Shown here: positions 1 to 8,320 of the stretch, piece after piece | Position numbering within the stretch: the stretch's first letter is position 1 | Layout: every line of letters begins with the position of its first letter | Assembly: GCF_042649045.1 (NCBI RefSeq) | Contig: NZ_JBHSEF010000010.1 | Coordinates: 62,001-126,000 of the forward strand | Source: Chryseomicrobium palamuruense | GTDB taxonomy: Bacteria > Bacillota > Bacilli > Bacillales_A > Planococcaceae | Reading direction: 5' to 3' | Length of the DNA stretch: 64,000 nucleotides | The notes under the pieces: generated by a model | What the model saw: the letters and a program-made list of their open reading frames with translations, nothing else | The model's database searches: none | What the model was told of the DNA's origin: nothing | Position numbers and translations under genes: made by a program

Positions 1-800
1 TGATAGTAGATGATATTTCAAATCCGTTCTTTTCTGAAGCCTCCAAAATTGTTATTAACCAAGCGAGAAAATTGGGCTATGAAATTCTAATTTACGACCT
101 CAGTGGAGATATCGATGTAGAACAAAGTTTAATATTCTTAAAAAATAGAAATATTTCAGGTTTACTTGTAGGGTCAGCAAGTATGGAAGAGGAAAAATTT
201 AATCACTTAAAGGATAGTGGCATTCCCGTAGTCTACTTCAACCGAAGACCTTTAATAACAGAATTTGATACTGTTACTATGGATAATGAGCTAGCATCAG
301 ATTTAGCTGTTAATCATCTGGTTTCAAAGGGTCACTCGAATATTGTTTTTATAAGTGGGCCGATACAATTTTCCACTTATTTTGATAGGCTTAAAGGGTT
401 TAAAAGTGCTTATACAAAAAGTGGAGCTTCAGATTTTGAGAAAAATATCTTGACTGGAGCATTTAACGAAGAAGATATTTTCTTGTTTATAAATGAATTA
501 TTTAGTACTGATAATACCCCTACTGCCGTTATTGGTGCATCTGATCAAATTGCTATAACAATCTTATCAGCTATTTCTTCATTAAAACTCGAAGTTCCAA
601 AAGATGTTGCGGTTGTAGGTTTTGATAATATATCTATTTCAAAGAATCCCTATATTGGATTGACAACAATATCTCAACAGAAAATAAAAATGTTATCAAA
701 GGCTTTATCAATGTTAATTGAGCGCATTGAGGGAAATGACTCAGAGAATCCGAAACATTTACTGATTTCGCCTATATTAATTGAAAGAAGAACAACTTAA
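1..800 (+). CDS. LacI-family transcriptional regulator, C-terminal part (5' end outside window)
   Basis: The reading frame is open from the first bases (codons in frame from base 3) and begins inside the periplasmic-binding-protein-like effector domain with VDDISNPFFSE, the usual LacI/GalR strand after the HTH. A later segment, GHSNIVFISGP, and the DVAVVGFDN motif are also typical of the family. The DNA-binding domain lies upstream of the window. It ends one base into the AGGGGGT ribosome site of the SDR gene, so it is probably cotranscribed with the dehydrogenases. I infer that it controls this cluster and perhaps the palindromes at 4330-4434. The effector is unknown. Confidence 0.9.
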   Translation, partial: IVDDISNPFFSEASKIVINQARKLGYEILIYDLSGDIDVEQSLIFLKNRNISGLLVGSASMEEEKFNHLKDSGIPVVYFNRRPLITEFDTVTMDNELASDLAVNHLVSKGHSNIVFISGPIQFSTYFDRLKGFKSAYTKSGASDFEKNILTGAFNEEDIFLFINELFSTDNTPTAVIGASDQIAITILSAISSLKLEVPKDVAVVGFDNISISKNPYIGLTTISQQKIKMLSKALSMLIERIEGNDSENPKHLLISPILIERRTT

Positions 801-813
801 AGGGGGTAATAAA

Positions 814-1584
814 TTGAATTTTTTAAATGATTTATTTTCTTTAAAAGGAAAAGTAGCTATTGTTACTGGTTCAAGTAAGGGGATTGGTCGGGAAATTGCT
901 ATCGCAGTTGCAAAGGCGGGTGCAGATGTAGCGTTAGTTGCTAGAAATGAAAAAGAATTAAATTCAGTAGTCTTAGAGATAAAAGAGCTTGGCCAACAGG
1001 CACTTGCAGTGCCTGTTGATTTACTCGAAACTAGTAGAATTGAAAATGAAATAAAGAAAATAAATGATTACTTTGGGCACATAGATATTTTGATTAACAA
1101 TGCTGGCGCTAACGTACCAAAACCAGCAACAGAGGTTTCTGTAGATGATTGGGATCGTGTATTAGACATTAATTTGAAAAGTACATTTTTTGTAACTCAA
1201 GCTGTTAGCAAATATATGTTACCTAGTAAAAAAGGAAAAGTTATTAATATGTCCTCCCAAATGGCTTTTGTTGGATTCTACAAACGGGCTGCTTATAGTT
1301 CAAGTAAAGGTGGACTTAACCAATTGACAAAAGCTTTAGCAATTGAATGGGCTGATCATAATATTAATGTGAACTCAATTGCACCAACCTTTATTAAAAC
1401 ACCTATGACAGAACCAATGTTCCAGGATAAAGAATTTTTAGGCGAAGTAATGGCTCGTATACCACTAGGTCGTTTAGGAGAAACAAAAGATTTAATAGGT
1501 GCAGTAATTTATTTGGCATCACCAGCATCAGATTTAGTTACTGGCCATACACTCGTAGTTGATGGTGGTTGGACAGTTTGGTAA
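814..1584 (+). CDS. SDR-family NAD(P)-dependent oxidoreductase (gluconate 5-dehydrogenase-like)
   Basis: A classical short-chain dehydrogenase of about 257 aa. The cofactor motif TGSSKGIG is near residue 20, NNAG near 95, the catalytic Ser is in MSSQMAF and the YSSSK Tyr/Lys pair is near residue 160. The C-terminus VDGGWTVW is typical of the gluconate 5-dehydrogenase/3-oxoacyl reductase branch. I choose the TTG at 814 because AAAGGGGGT stands just ahead of it; the frame is open upstream to 781 but that start would overlap the regulator gene. Followed after 18 bases by the iron alcohol dehydrogenase. The family oxidises or reduces sugar acids and polyols; the actual substrate cannot be read from sequence. 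Confidence 0.9.
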   Translation: MNFLNDLFSLKGKVAIVTGSSKGIGREIAIAVAKAGADVALVARNEKELNSVVLEIKELGQQALAVPVDLLETSRIENEIKKINDYFGHIDILINNAGANVPKPATEVSVDDWDRVLDINLKSTFFVTQAVSKYMLPSKKGKVINMSSQMAFVGFYKRAAYSSSKGGLNQLTKALAIEWADHNINVNSIAPTFIKTPMTEPMFQDKEFLGEVMARIPLGRLGETKDLIGAVIYLASPASDLVTGHTLVVDGGWTVW

Positions 1585-1602
1585 TCCAAGGAGGAAAGAA
1601 AA

Positions 1603-2793
1603 GTGAACATGACAATTAATAATCAGATTTTCGATTTCCGTATGCCAGGAAATGTTAAAATTGGCGCGAACTCTTTTAATACGATTCACTCAGATATAGA
1701 ACAATTTCAACCTAAAAATATTTTATTAATTAGTGATAAAGGATTACAAGAGGCGGGAGTGGTTGAAAAAATTGTACACGACTTAAGTCGACATAATATA
1801 CCTATTCAAACTTTCACTGATATTTCTGGAGAACCATATTTTGAAACTTTGAATTTAGCAATTCAGTTTATTAAAGATAATCAAAGTGACCTTGTGATCG
1901 GTATTGGAGGAGGAAGTGCGTTAGACGTAGCTAAAGCAGCAGCATGTCTTGCCAATAAAGAGGAAGACAATATAACTGAAATCCTTCTTGGGCACTCCAC
2001 GCCACTATCTAAAGGAATCTCTTGTATTCTATTGCCCACGACTTCTGGAACTGGATCTGAAGTAACCATGAATGCCATATTTGGTGATACAAGTAATGGT
2101 GTGAAACGAGGGATTGTAAGTCCTTTTTATTTACCAGACGTAGCAATTATTGACCCTATTCTTACCCTTAGTTGCCCTGCGAAAGTTAGTGCGGCATCAG
2201 GTGTGGATGCTTTTACACATGCCATAGAATCATATATTGCAAAAAAAGCGACTCCATTAACAAAACTTTATGCGAGAGAAGCAATGGTGAAATTTCCAGC
2301 AAATATTACGAAAGCAGTATTTAATGGATCCGATTTAAAGGCTCGAGAAGAAATGTGTTGGGTAAGTTTCTTAGCAGGGGTTTCATTAGCAAATGCTGGA
2401 GTAGGAGCTGTACACGCTTTAGCATACCCTTTGGGTGGAAAATATCATGTACCTCATGGAGTAGCGAATGCTTTACTCCTACCCTATGTTTTTAAAGTGA
2501 TTGGTAAAACTTGTATGGAAGAAATGGTTCATATAGCTAACTATTTACAATTAGGTGATTATACTGACAATCCTCATGAGGCATTGGGTAAAGTTGTAGA
2601 ATATTTGTTTAACTTGTTAAAAGAATTAGGTCTTCCAAAAACTCTAAAAGAATTAAATGTTAATGAAAATGATTTAGAGCCAATGGCCAATGAAGCTTCA
2701 AAAGTTATTCGTTTATTGGAAAATACACCCTACGAATTAAATAAAAAAGAAATACATCAGATTTATATAAATTCGTTTTTCGGTAATGAATAA
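1603..2793 (+). CDS. Iron-containing alcohol dehydrogenase
   Basis: A 396-aa group III (Fe2+-dependent) alcohol dehydrogenase. The nucleotide-binding GGGSALDVAKA is near residue 100, the PTTSGTGSE motif near 145, and the metal-binding region includes GVDAFTHAIESY and HGVANALLLPYV, with the conserved Asp/His ligands present. GTG start at 1603 behind AAGGAGGAAAG. It sits between an SDR and an aldehyde dehydrogenase, so an alcohol-aldehyde-acid oxidation route (or its reverse) is plausible. Relatives include lactaldehyde reductase FucO, butanol dehydrogenase and hydroxyacid-oxoacid transhydrogenase; I cannot pick among them. Confidence 0.92.
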   Translation: MNMTINNQIFDFRMPGNVKIGANSFNTIHSDIEQFQPKNILLISDKGLQEAGVVEKIVHDLSRHNIPIQTFTDISGEPYFETLNLAIQFIKDNQSDLVIGIGGGSALDVAKAAACLANKEEDNITEILLGHSTPLSKGISCILLPTTSGTGSEVTMNAIFGDTSNGVKRGIVSPFYLPDVAIIDPILTLSCPAKVSAASGVDAFTHAIESYIAKKATPLTKLYAREAMVKFPANITKAVFNGSDLKAREEMCWVSFLAGVSLANAGVGAVHALAYPLGGKYHVPHGVANALLLPYVFKVIGKTCMEEMVHIANYLQLGDYTDNPHEALGKVVEYLFNLLKELGLPKTLKELNVNENDLEPMANEASKVIRLLENTPYELNKKEIHQIYINSFFGNE

Positions 2794-2807
2794 GGAGGAG
2801 TAACATC

Positions 2808-4229
2808 ATGAAGAAAAAAATGTATATTAACGGTGAATGGGTAGATGGTGAAAAATATTCAGAACTATTATCACCTTATAATCAAAAAAAAATAGCAGAG
2901 ATTCCTATAGCCTCTGAAGCTCAAGTTAATAAAGCAATCCAAGCTGCTTTTAAACATAAAAAAACAATTAGAAATATTCCTGCGCATATCAGAGCGGATA
3001 TTTTATTAAAGGTTTCTACGTTATTAGAAGAAAAATCTGAGGAAGCAGCAAGAATTTTAGTTGCAGAAAATGCAAAACCAATTAGAGCCGCTCGTGTAGA
3101 GGTGGATCGAACGATTCAGACTTACAGATTTGCAGCAGAACAAGCAAAACAGCTCTACGGAGAAACAATTCCAATGGATGCTGCAAAAGGTGCGGAAGCT
3201 AAATTTGGATTCACTATAAGAGAACCTTTGGGGGTTATTGCAGCTATTACACCATTTAATTTCCCTTTTAATTTAGCGGCTCATAAATTAGGACCAGCAA
3301 TTGCAGCTGGAAATACAATTGTTTTAAAGCCAGCTAGTCAAACACCACTGAGCGCAATATTTATTGCAGAATTGTTTGAAGAAGCAGGACTGCCAAAGGG
3401 TGTATTAAATGTTATCACAGGAAGTGGTTCTTTAATAGGAGACCTTCTAGTTAAAGATTCACGAATTAATATGATCACTTTTACTGGAAGTCTTGAAGTA
3501 GGTAAAAGAATAATAAAATTAGCAGGTTTGAAAAAAGTTACTTTAGAATTAGGATCCAATGCGCCTGTCATTATAGATAAAGTGAAAGATCTCGACAGAG
3601 CAGTTACAAAATGTGTAACCGGTGCTTTTGCATATTCAGGACAAGTTTGCATTTCTGTACAAAGAATTTATGTACACACTGAGATTTATAATGAATTTTT
3701 AGAGAAGTTTAAACATGAGAGTGAAAAATTAATTGTAGGTGATCCTTCTGACGATAATACCGATATTTCTGCTTTGATTAATCCAAAAGAACTAGAAAGA
3801 GCAAATGAATGGATTTCTGAAGCTGCAACTAATGGAGGAACTATTTATTCCGGCGGTTCTATGACTTCCAATTATTTACTGAAGCCTACTATTCTTATTA
3901 ATGCACCTGAAAACTGTTCATTAGTCAAAGAAGAGGCTTTTGCTCCGATTGTAGTTGTTAAACCATTCGATTCAATTGATTCAGCAATTGAAGAGGCTAA
4001 CATCTCTCAATACGGTCTTCAAGCTGGTATCTTTACAGATTCTATGCAAACAGCCCTCAAAGCTGTGAAAGAAATTGAATCTGGAGGAGTTCATGTGAAT
4101 GATGTACCTACTTTCAGAGTAGATCATATGCCGTATGGCGGTATTAAAAACAGTGGTACAGGTAAAGAAGGTATAAAATATTCTACAGAAGAAATGACTG
4201 AAATAAAATTCGTATCCTTTACAGAATAA
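2808..4229 (+). CDS. NAD(P)-dependent aldehyde dehydrogenase
   Basis: A 473-aa ALDH-superfamily protein. Visible are the catalytic Asn region ITPFNFPFN, the cofactor loop FTGSLEVGKRI, the general-base Glu in LELGSNAP, the nucleophilic Cys in SGQVCISVQRIYVH, and the C-terminal PYGGIKNSGTGKEG. It starts at an ATG behind AAGGAGGAG, 14 bases after the iron alcohol dehydrogenase stop, so the two are cotranscribed. It resembles the lactaldehyde/glyceraldehyde-type and sulfolactaldehyde-type branch, which is a family-level guess. It is the last gene before the separate promoter of the Tct operon. Confidence 0.92.
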   Translation: MKKKMYINGEWVDGEKYSELLSPYNQKKIAEIPIASEAQVNKAIQAAFKHKKTIRNIPAHIRADILLKVSTLLEEKSEEAARILVAENAKPIRAARVEVDRTIQTYRFAAEQAKQLYGETIPMDAAKGAEAKFGFTIREPLGVIAAITPFNFPFNLAAHKLGPAIAAGNTIVLKPASQTPLSAIFIAELFEEAGLPKGVLNVITGSGSLIGDLLVKDSRINMITFTGSLEVGKRIIKLAGLKKVTLELGSNAPVIIDKVKDLDRAVTKCVTGAFAYSGQVCISVQRIYVHTEIYNEFLEKFKHESEKLIVGDPSDDNTDISALINPKELERANEWISEAATNGGTIYSGGSMTSNYLLKPTILINAPENCSLVKEEAFAPIVVVKPFDSIDSAIEEANISQYGLQAGIFTDSMQTALKAVKEIESGGVHVNDVPTFRVDHMPYGGIKNSGTGKEGIKYSTEEMTEIKFVSFTE

Positions 4230-4244
4230 TTTTTTAAACATCTG

Positions 4245-4273
4245 TTGACTTAAAAATTCATATGATGTATATT
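4245..4273 (+). promoter_or_regulatory. Probable sigma-A promoter of the TctCBA / acid-sugar operon
   Basis: TTGACT (4245-4250), a 17-base spacer and TATATT (4268-4273), in the 242-base gap ahead of tctC. The match to TTGACA-N17-TATAAT is close. Three palindromes lie downstream of it, so a repressor could block it. Confidence 0.6.
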
Positions 4274-4329
4274 TTAAACTATCAAAAAATTTTAAACATT
4301 TGGTAATCTATTTTTTATTTTTTAATTAA

Positions 4330-4343
4330 TGAAATCGATTTCA
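4330..4343. promoter_or_regulatory. LacI-type operator 1 upstream of tctC
   Basis: TGAAATCGATTTCA is a perfect 14-bp palindrome with a central CG, the usual layout of LacI/GalR-family operators. It lies about 55 bases downstream of the predicted -10. A half-site-like repeat, TCGATTTCA, recurs at 4354-4362. Confidence 0.5.
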
Positions 4344-4375
4344 ATAAAAGGGGTCGATTTCATTTATATAATAAT

Positions 4376-4391
4376 TTGAAACCGTTTTCAA
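4376..4391. promoter_or_regulatory. LacI/CcpA-type operator 2 upstream of tctC
   Basis: TTGAAACCGTTTTCAA has perfect 6-bp arms (TTGAAA/TTTCAA) around a CG-containing centre and resembles a cre box. It could bind CcpA or the cluster's own LacI protein. Confidence 0.45.
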
Positions 4392-4422
4392 AAAAAAGGG
4401 GGGTTAGTAAGGTTTCGTAGCA

Positions 4423-4434
4423 CAAAACGTTTTG
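4423..4434. promoter_or_regulatory. LacI-type operator 3 upstream of tctC
   Basis: CAAAACGTTTTG is a perfect 12-bp palindrome with a central CG, 38 bases ahead of the tctC start codon. Together with sites 1 and 2 it forms three similarly centred palindromes about 46 bp apart, suggesting cooperative or looping repression. Confidence 0.45.
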
Positions 4435-4471
4435 AAGAGTATTAATTTAACGATTTATAGGGGGATGGAAA

Positions 4472-5461
4472 ATGAAAAAGCGAGTGTTTGGAACTATTGG
4501 ATTAGCATCTGTGTTGTTATTAGCGGCATGCGGAGATTCAAATGCAGGAGCGGTAGATGAAAACTACCCAACTAAGCCTATTACAGTAATTCAAGGCTTC
4601 GATCCTGGTGGCGGAAGTGATCAATTAGCGCAATTAACGCAACCTTATTTACAAGAGATTTTAGGTCAATCATTTACAAATGAATATGTACCAGGTGCAG
4701 CTGGAGCAATTGGCTGGACAAGGTTGGCAACTAAAGCGAAAAATGACGGATACACAGTTAGTATTACGAATTCACCGATGTTAATGACCAATTATATTAT
4801 GAATTCTGAAATCACATATACGCTAGAGGATTTCGATCCTTTAGCAAATATTGTAACGGATCCTGGAATTATTGTTGTGGCAAAGGATAGCCCGTTTAAC
4901 ACATATGAAGATTTTATGAAACATGTAGAAGAAAATCCAGGAAAAGTTAATATTTCGAATTCTGGTGTTGGTGGAGATGACTTTTTCACTCAGTTGAAAT
5001 GGTTAAAAGAAACAGGATTAGAAGCGGAATTAATTCCGTATGATGGGGATGGACCATCTTGGCAAGCAGCAGCTGGCGGAGATGTACATGCTAGTTTTAA
5101 TAACTTAGGTGTAGTTTTCTCCCAAGTGGAAGCTGGAAACCTTAAAGCCTTAGCAGTCTTTAGTGAAGAGAGAATTGAAAGTCTTCCAGATGTACCAACA
5201 GTTAAAGAGTTAGGTACAGATGTTGTGTCAGGATCTTCACGAGGCTATAGTGCACCAAAAGGTTTACCAGACAACGTCAAGGAAGAGTTGTACGCAGCAT
5301 TTGAAGCTTTAGAAGAAAACCAAGAATTTTTAGATGGATTAGAAAAAGTAGGTTTACCACTAGATTTACGAGTTGGTGAAGATTATATTGAGTTCTTAAA
5401 AGCAGACGAAGAGATTTCAAAAGAGATATGGGAAGAAGTTAAAAGTCAGTATCAACAATAA
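4472..5461 (+). CDS. tctC: Tripartite tricarboxylate transporter substrate-binding lipoprotein (TctC/BugT family)
   Basis: A 329-aa extracytoplasmic solute receptor. Residues 1-20 are a lipoprotein signal with lipobox LLAACGDS, so it is anchored to the outer face of the membrane. The mature protein has Bug/TctC features: PITVIQGFDPGGGSD near the N-terminus, the NEYVPGAAGAIGW loop, and DVPTVKELG near the C-terminus. Bug proteins bind carboxylates through main-chain contacts, so the ligand is not readable. ATG start behind ATAGGGGGATG. First gene of tctCBA; the downstream enzymes suggest a four-carbon sugar acid or similar carboxylate as ligand, which is inference. Confidence 0.93.
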   Translation: MKKRVFGTIGLASVLLLAACGDSNAGAVDENYPTKPITVIQGFDPGGGSDQLAQLTQPYLQEILGQSFTNEYVPGAAGAIGWTRLATKAKNDGYTVSITNSPMLMTNYIMNSEITYTLEDFDPLANIVTDPGIIVVAKDSPFNTYEDFMKHVEENPGKVNISNSGVGGDDFFTQLKWLKETGLEAELIPYDGDGPSWQAAAGGDVHASFNNLGVVFSQVEAGNLKALAVFSEERIESLPDVPTVKELGTDVVSGSSRGYSAPKGLPDNVKEELYAAFEALEENQEFLDGLEKVGLPLDLRVGEDYIEFLKADEEISKEIWEEVKSQYQQ

Positions 5462-5467
5462 ATAGTT

Positions 5468-5495
5468 AAGGGGATGAGAGATTCTCTTCCCCCTT
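5468..5495 (+). terminator. Intercistronic hairpin between tctC and tctB
   Basis: AAGGGGATGAGAG pairs with CTCTTCCCCCTT (one bulge), followed by a weak T/C tract. Such a structure after a binding-protein gene usually protects its 3' end or partly terminates, giving more receptor than membrane subunits. Confidence 0.5.
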
Positions 5496-5517
5496 CTTTA
5501 TAGGAGTGATATGGGAA

Positions 5518-6018
5518 ATGGTGCTCAAACACACTATTGCGACCTCATTAGTATTAATTCTTTGTATTGTTTTCTTCATGCAAACAATAAACTACCCTAC
5601 TACTGCAGCTAGACTGCCTCAAATTTTGTTAGTGATTATTGCAGCTTTGGCTATCATTATGCTAATGAATGCCATTAGAGCTTCAAAAAACGAGAATGAT
5701 AAATTTAGTAAAGAAATTAATATACCTGATTCTGAAATTCAGATGAATTCTTCAACTAATAATAAGGTTCAAGAAATTGTTAATGTAAAGCGTGTAGTAA
5801 TCTTTGGATTATTAATAGCAGGTTACATTTTGTTAATGGAAATCATCGGATATTTTATAATTACTCCTTTATTTGTATTTATATCTCTAATGTATCTAAG
5901 GGCTACTACTTTAATATGGGCAATAATTCTTTCAATAGGATTTACAGCCTTTATTTACGGAATTTTTAGCATGTTCTTAAATGTTCCAGTACCACTTGGA
6001 ATCTTATTTGGGAATTAA
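5518..6018 (+). CDS. tctB: Tripartite tricarboxylate transporter small membrane subunit (TctB)
   Basis: About 166 aa with four hydrophobic segments: residues 5-25, 35-50, 93-115 and 120-160. A polar linker between helix 2 and helix 3 is rich in Asn/Lys/Ser. This is the architecture of TctB, the poorly conserved small partner of TctA. I choose ATG 5518 because TAGGAG (5501-5506) is 11 bases upstream; a GTG at 5506 overlaps that Shine-Dalgarno. It lies between tctC and tctA as in other TTT operons. It is called mainly from topology and position. Confidence 0.85.
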   Translation: MVLKHTIATSLVLILCIVFFMQTINYPTTAARLPQILLVIIAALAIIMLMNAIRASKNENDKFSKEINIPDSEIQMNSSTNNKVQEIVNVKRVVIFGLLIAGYILLMEIIGYFIITPLFVFISLMYLRATTLIWAIILSIGFTAFIYGIFSMFLNVPVPLGILFGN

Positions 6019-6050
6019 ATTATTTTATAAATGCAGAAAGGAGCATCTAG

Positions 6051-7535
6051 ATGACTGAGATATTGTCAGGATTAATATATGTATTATCGTTTTATAATTT
6101 GTTATTGATTGCAATTGGAATGCTATTGGGAATCTTTATAGGTTCGATGCCAGGACTTTCAGCCACGATGGCAATCGCTATTCTCTTACCACTTACATAT
6201 GGTATGGAACCTGCATCTGGTATAGCGATGTTAGCCTCCCTATACATGGGTGCGATGTACGGGGGCTCCATACTTGCAATATTGATAAATACGCCAGGTA
6301 CGCCTGCAGCAGCGGCTACTGGTCTAGATGGTTACAAAATGACCCAAAATGGACAAGCGGGTAAAGCTCTGGGTGTATCGTTGATCTCTTCTTTTGTAGG
6401 GGGATTAATTGGAGCGATTGTATTATTAACAATTGCCCCTTTGCTAGGTAAAGTCGCTTTACAAATTGGAGCTGTTGAATTATTTGCAATAGCAGTGCTA
6501 GGAGTAACTATTATTTCTTCTCTTGCAGCAGGATCAGCTGTGAAAGGATTATTAGCAGGAACCCTTGGATTGTTAATATCTTTAATAGGTATGGATTCCA
6601 TTACAGCTACTCCACGTTTTACATTCGGAAATATTTATTTATTTGATGGAATATCATTCGTCGTTGCGTTGATTGGATTATTTTCAATTCCTCAAGCGCT
6701 AAAATTAATCGAAATGGATAAACCTGATGTAAAGGTAAATAAAATCAATGACAAAATATTACCGTCATTTAAAGAAATGTTTAAAATGAGAGGTACTCTT
6801 CTTCGTTCTAGTGTTATAGGCGTATTTACTGGATTAATTCCTGGTACCGGTGGAGATACGGCCTCTTGGTTTAGCTATAATGAAGCAAAAAGGTTTTCAA
6901 AAGAAAAAGAGAAATTTGGAACTGGCCACCCAGAGGGCCTAGCTGCCCCGGAATCAGCAAATAATGCAGTTGTAGGAGGGGCGCTTGTTCCGACTATCAC
7001 ATTAGGTGTTCCAGGGAGTTCTACAACCGCAGTTTTACTAGGTGGGCTGATGATTCACGGGATTTTGCCGGGACCTACTCTAATGACAGAACATGCTGAT
7101 GTAGCATACACACTGATATGGGCTGTTTTTTTATCATGTTTCTTTATGTTAGGTATTGGATTGTTATATACAAAAGTTGCTGTTGGTGTTACACGTGTCC
7201 CTCCTAAAGTGTTAGCTCCAATAATTGTTTTACTTTGTGTAATTGGTACTTTTGCAGTCCATAATAGTATGGTTGATGTCATGATCATGTTTGGATTTGG
7301 GATTTTAGGTTATTTTATGGATAAATTAAGTATTCCTGTAGCACCAATGGTAGTCGGTTTGATTTTAGGAGGCATGCTAGATACAAGTCTTCATCAATCA
7401 TTAAAAATTGGTGGTGGGGATTGGATGATTTTCTTAACAAATCCTGTATCCTTAGTAATCTTATTAATAGCTGGAATTACTATTCTTCAATCAACGCCAT
7501 TCTTTGGTAAAGTAAAATCTATGATGAAAAAATAG
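6051..7535 (+). CDS. tctA: Tripartite tricarboxylate transporter large permease (TctA)
   Basis: A 494-aa polytopic membrane protein. It carries the TctA signature GSMPGLSATMAIAILLP near residue 30 and the second conserved block MGAMYGGSILAILINTPGTP near 75, followed by the GLDGYKMTQNGQAGKALG segment. The symmetric repeat GVFTGLIPGTGGDTASW (near 260) and PESANNAVVGGALVPT are also present. Start ATG follows AGAAAGGAG. It forms the transport channel with TctB. A second, divergent tctA copy is at 49714-51240. Confidence 0.95.
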   Translation: MTEILSGLIYVLSFYNLLLIAIGMLLGIFIGSMPGLSATMAIAILLPLTYGMEPASGIAMLASLYMGAMYGGSILAILINTPGTPAAAATGLDGYKMTQNGQAGKALGVSLISSFVGGLIGAIVLLTIAPLLGKVALQIGAVELFAIAVLGVTIISSLAAGSAVKGLLAGTLGLLISLIGMDSITATPRFTFGNIYLFDGISFVVALIGLFSIPQALKLIEMDKPDVKVNKINDKILPSFKEMFKMRGTLLRSSVIGVFTGLIPGTGGDTASWFSYNEAKRFSKEKEKFGTGHPEGLAAPESANNAVVGGALVPTITLGVPGSSTTAVLLGGLMIHGILPGPTLMTEHADVAYTLIWAVFLSCFFMLGIGLLYTKVAVGVTRVPPKVLAPIIVLLCVIGTFAVHNSMVDVMIMFGFGILGYFMDKLSIPVAPMVVGLILGGMLDTSLHQSLKIGGGDWMIFLTNPVSLVILLIAGITILQSTPFFGKVKSMMKK

Positions 7536-7545
7536 CCGCATTTTA

Positions 7546-7572
7546 TGGTCAAGTATAGGTTATACTTGACCA
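7546..7572. promoter_or_regulatory. 27-bp perfect inverted repeat upstream of the GntR gene
   Basis: TGGTCAAGTATA and TATACTTGACCA are perfect 12-bp arms around GGT, located 49 bases before the GntR start codon and 11 bases after the tctA stop. No T tract follows, so a simple terminator is unlikely. An operator for the adjacent FadR-type regulator or an mRNA processing hairpin are the two readings. Confidence 0.55.
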
Positions 7573-7620
7573 AAAGAATGATAAAATTCATCAGATGAAT
7601 TTTAAGTTGGAGGGTTAGTT

Positions 7621-8298
7621 ATGACTAAAATTGATTATCATCAACTTTTAGAAGAATTTGAAGAGAAAATTAAACAGCAAGAGTGGGTCAAAGGTAGTAA
7701 ATTGCCAACAATAATAGAATTAGCAAAAAAATATCATGTATCTGTTTCGACAGTAAGAGAAATCTACAGGGCTATGGAGTCAAAGGGCTATATCACTATT
7801 CAACAAGGAAGAGGGACGTTCGTCACTTTTTCTGCCATTAATCATTCAGAAGATGTTGAAAAATCTTCTTTTTTAGAATTACTAAGAATTACAGAGTTTA
7901 GAACAATTATTGAACCAGCTTTTGCTGCTATGGCTGCAAGAGAAGCATATAACAATGAAATCAATCTTATTGTAGAATCAGCTGAAATAATGAAAAATAT
8001 GGCGCTTAATAATGAAGTGACTACGAGTGAAGATTTAAGATTTCATAGGCTTATCGTTGAAGCTACCCATAATAAATACGCGCTAAAGGTATATGGAGAT
8101 TTACAAGAAGACTTAAAAAGAATGAGGGCGTATACAAGAAGACCGCATATGGTAGAGAGAGCTGTTCAATATCATCAAATGATTGCAAAAGCGATCTCAA
8201 ATCGAAATCCAAATGAAGCTAGAATGTTGATGGAATCCCATCTTCAATCTAATAGTGAGCTTGCAATGTACGAATTGAAAGATTCAAACAGTCTTTAA
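7621..8298 (+). CDS. GntR-family regulator, FadR/FCD subfamily
   Basis: A 225-aa regulator. The N-terminal winged helix spans about residues 8-72 (KLPTIIELAKKYHVSVSTVREIYRAMESKGYI then QGRGTFV). The C-terminal all-helical FCD ligand domain spans 85-215, with the R-x-x-I-E-P-A-x-A-A-M-A-A motif and metal-ligand histidines in DLRFHRLIVEATHN and QYHQMIAKAI. FCD regulators typically sense sugar acids or organic acids. It sits inside the acid-sugar operon and is the natural candidate to bind the perfect inverted repeat just upstream. Start ATG follows TTGGAGGGT. Confidence 0.93.
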   Translation: MTKIDYHQLLEEFEEKIKQQEWVKGSKLPTIIELAKKYHVSVSTVREIYRAMESKGYITIQQGRGTFVTFSAINHSEDVEKSSFLELLRITEFRTIIEPAFAAMAAREAYNNEINLIVESAEIMKNMALNNEVTTSEDLRFHRLIVEATHNKYALKVYGDLQEDLKRMRAYTRRPHMVERAVQYHQMIAKAISNRNPNEARMLMESHLQSNSELAMYELKDSNSL

Positions 8299-8320
8299 AT
8301 TATGAGAGGAGTTTATTAAG

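Noticed and set aside
7546..7572. Inverted repeat as a Rho-independent terminator of tctCBA
   Set aside because: AAAAGAATG follows, not a T tract; operator or processing hairpin fits better.
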